In this document: positions 5,094 to 6,173 of the stretch, piece by piece
How the letters are laid out: every line of letters begins with the position of its first letter
Numbering within the stretch: the stretch's first letter is position 1
Source of the DNA: Pseudonocardiales bacterium
GTDB taxonomy: Bacteria; Actinomycetota; Actinomycetes; Mycobacteriales; Jatrophihabitantaceae
Assembly: GCA_025465405.1 (NCBI GenBank)
Contig: JAODNL010000408.1
Span: forward strand, 1-6,173
Length of the DNA: 6,173 nt
Direction of reading: 5' to 3'
The notes under the pieces: generated by a model
Told to the model about the DNA's origin: nothing
Seen by the model: only the letters and a program-made list of their open reading frames with translations
The model's database searches: none
Made by a program: the position numbers and the translations under genes

Positions 5094-6173
5094 GTGCTGG
5101 AAGAGCTGCGCATCCGCGGACTCGGCGTCATCGACGACGCGGTCCTGCCGCTCGGTCCGGGTCTGACGGCGGTGACCGGCGAGACCGGCGCCGGAAAGAC
5201 GATGGTGGTCACCGGCCTGCTTCTGCTCTTCGGCTCGCGGGCCGACACCGCGCGCGTCAGGACCGGCGCCGACCAGGCCAGCGTCGAGGGTCGGCTGGAG
5301 ATCGTCGACACCGACGTGTCGGACCGGGTGCGCGAGGCCGGCGGAGAGCTCGACGACGGCAGCGGCTTGGTGCTGCGCCGTGTCGTGACCGCCACCGGGC
5401 GCTCCCGCGCGTACGTCGGGGGAGCTTCGGCGCCGGTCTCGGTTCTGGGCGAGCTGGCCGAACGCCTGCTCACGGTGCACGGGCAGTCCGACCAGCTTCG
5501 GCTCACGCGCCGATCCGAGCAGATCGGTGCCCTAGACCGGTTCGGCGACATCGACGTCGGCCCCTACGCCGGCGCCTACGAGCGATGGCGGGCCGCGTCC
5601 GCCGCCCTCGCCGACCGGGCAGCACGCGCCGCGGAGTTACGCAGGGAGGCCGACCTGCTGACCCACGGCCTCGCCGAGATCGACGCCGCGGCCCCCCAGC
5701 CCGGCGAGGATGCCGACCTCGCCGGGCTCGCCGGCCGGCTCGCGCACGCGGATGCCCTCCGGCTGGCCGCCCGCGCCGGTCACGACGCCCTTCTCGGGGA
5801 CGCGGACGACCCGGCGTCCGACGAGGTCGACGCCAGCACCCTGATCGGGACCGCCCGCCGAACGCTCGGGCAACAGGCGGGTGCGGACGCCGAACTCGAC
5901 GAGCTCGCGCAGCGCCTGGACGAGCTCGCCGCAGTCATCACCGACCTGGGCGGGGACCTGCTCGCCTACACCGAGCAACTCGACGCCGACCCCGCCCGGC
6001 TCGAGCAGATCGAGGCGCGACGCGGCGTCCTCGGCGGCCTCGTGCGCAAGTACGGTGACACGCACGGCGACATCGATTCCGTCCTGCGCTGGGCCGAGCA
6101 GGCGCGCGCCCGACTCGCTGAACTCGACGTCTCGGACTCCGCGCTCGCCGCGCTAGCGGCCCAGCGCGACGCG
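5094..6173 (+). CDS. recN: DNA repair protein RecN, 5' part (cut by window edge)
   Basis: SMC-like ATPase involved in recombinational repair of double-strand breaks. The window holds 360 codons, about 60 percent of a usual RecN. The N-terminal ATPase half carries MLEELRIRGLGVIDDAVL, the Walker A motif GETGAGKT (29-36), RSRAYVGG (103-110), and the Q-loop-like VHGQSDQLRL (128-137). A long Ala/Leu/Glu/Arg-rich coiled-coil arm starts near residue 160, including the family pieces HGLAEIDAAAPQPGED (191-206), VRKYGD (317-322) and LRWAEQARARLAELDVS (331-347). These match M. tuberculosis RecN segment by segment. Walker B and the C-terminal half lie beyond the edge. GTG 5094 gives the canonical MLEELRI start; GTG 5085 in the same frame would add three residues. 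It lies downstream of nadK and is probably partly co-transcribed with it. Confidence 0.96.
   Translation, partial: MLEELRIRGLGVIDDAVLPLGPGLTAVTGETGAGKTMVVTGLLLLFGSRADTARVRTGADQASVEGRLEIVDTDVSDRVREAGGELDDGSGLVLRRVVTATGRSRAYVGGASAPVSVLGELAERLLTVHGQSDQLRLTRRSEQIGALDRFGDIDVGPYAGAYERWRAASAALADRAARAAELRREADLLTHGLAEIDAAAPQPGEDADLAGLAGRLAHADALRLAARAGHDALLGDADDPASDEVDASTLIGTARRTLGQQAGADAELDELAQRLDELAAVITDLGGDLLAYTEQLDADPARLEQIEARRGVLGGLVRKYGDTHGDIDSVLRWAEQARARLAELDVSDSALAALAAQRDA

Noticed and set aside
4482..5480. Minus-strand open frame of 332 codons over nadK and recN
   Set aside because: It spans two well-supported genes on the opposite strand and shows only low-complexity composition.

Overview
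This is a very GC-rich window with GTG starts, Shine-Dalgarno sites of the GGAGG type and the gene block HAD phosphatase / small conserved ORF / tlyA / nadK / recN. That block matches the Rv1692-Rv1693-tlyA-ppnK-recN neighbourhood of Mycobacterium tuberculosis as I remember it, so the source is an actinobacterium. An SCP2-like gene, a DUF1015 gene and several residue differences argue against Mycobacterium itself. I cannot name the genus.

Layout, left to right. Positions 1-1178 (minus) hold almost all of a DUF1015-family gene that runs off the left edge. Its start codon overlaps the most upstream possible start of a divergent HAD-IIA (NagD/phosphoglycolate phosphatase-like) gene at 1177-2388 (plus), which carries an in-frame DNGT repeat near its C-terminal region. 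Next is a 124-base convergent spacer (2389-2512) with two adjacent perfect hairpins, likely terminating transcription from both sides, and a 14-bp tandem duplication that runs over the stop codon of the next gene. A short SCP2 sterol-carrier-like gene (2513-2851, minus) faces the HAD gene. A 192-base divergent spacer leads to a rightward run of four genes: a 64-residue conserved hypothetical (3044-3238), tlyA (3285-4097), nadK (4135-5043) and the 5' 60 percent or so of recN (5094 to the right edge).

The rightward genes are housekeeping: TlyA 2'-O-methylates rRNA, NadK makes NADP from NAD, and RecN is an SMC-like ATPase for double-strand-break repair. They are probably co-transcribed in part, and recN may also have its own leaderless promoter. 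The HAD and DUF1015 proteins are cytosolic, with poorly known substrates.

I see no mobile element, CRISPR array, tRNA, rRNA or obvious novel multi-gene system. The most interesting local feature is a 14-codon ORF that exactly bridges tlyA and nadK through GTGA overlaps at both ends. It is either a translation-coupling relay or the trace of a one-base frameshift in the nadK N-terminus. Other points worth a second look are the DNGT repeat, the convergent hairpins with the stop-codon duplication, the overlapping divergent starts, and two conserved proteins of unknown function.
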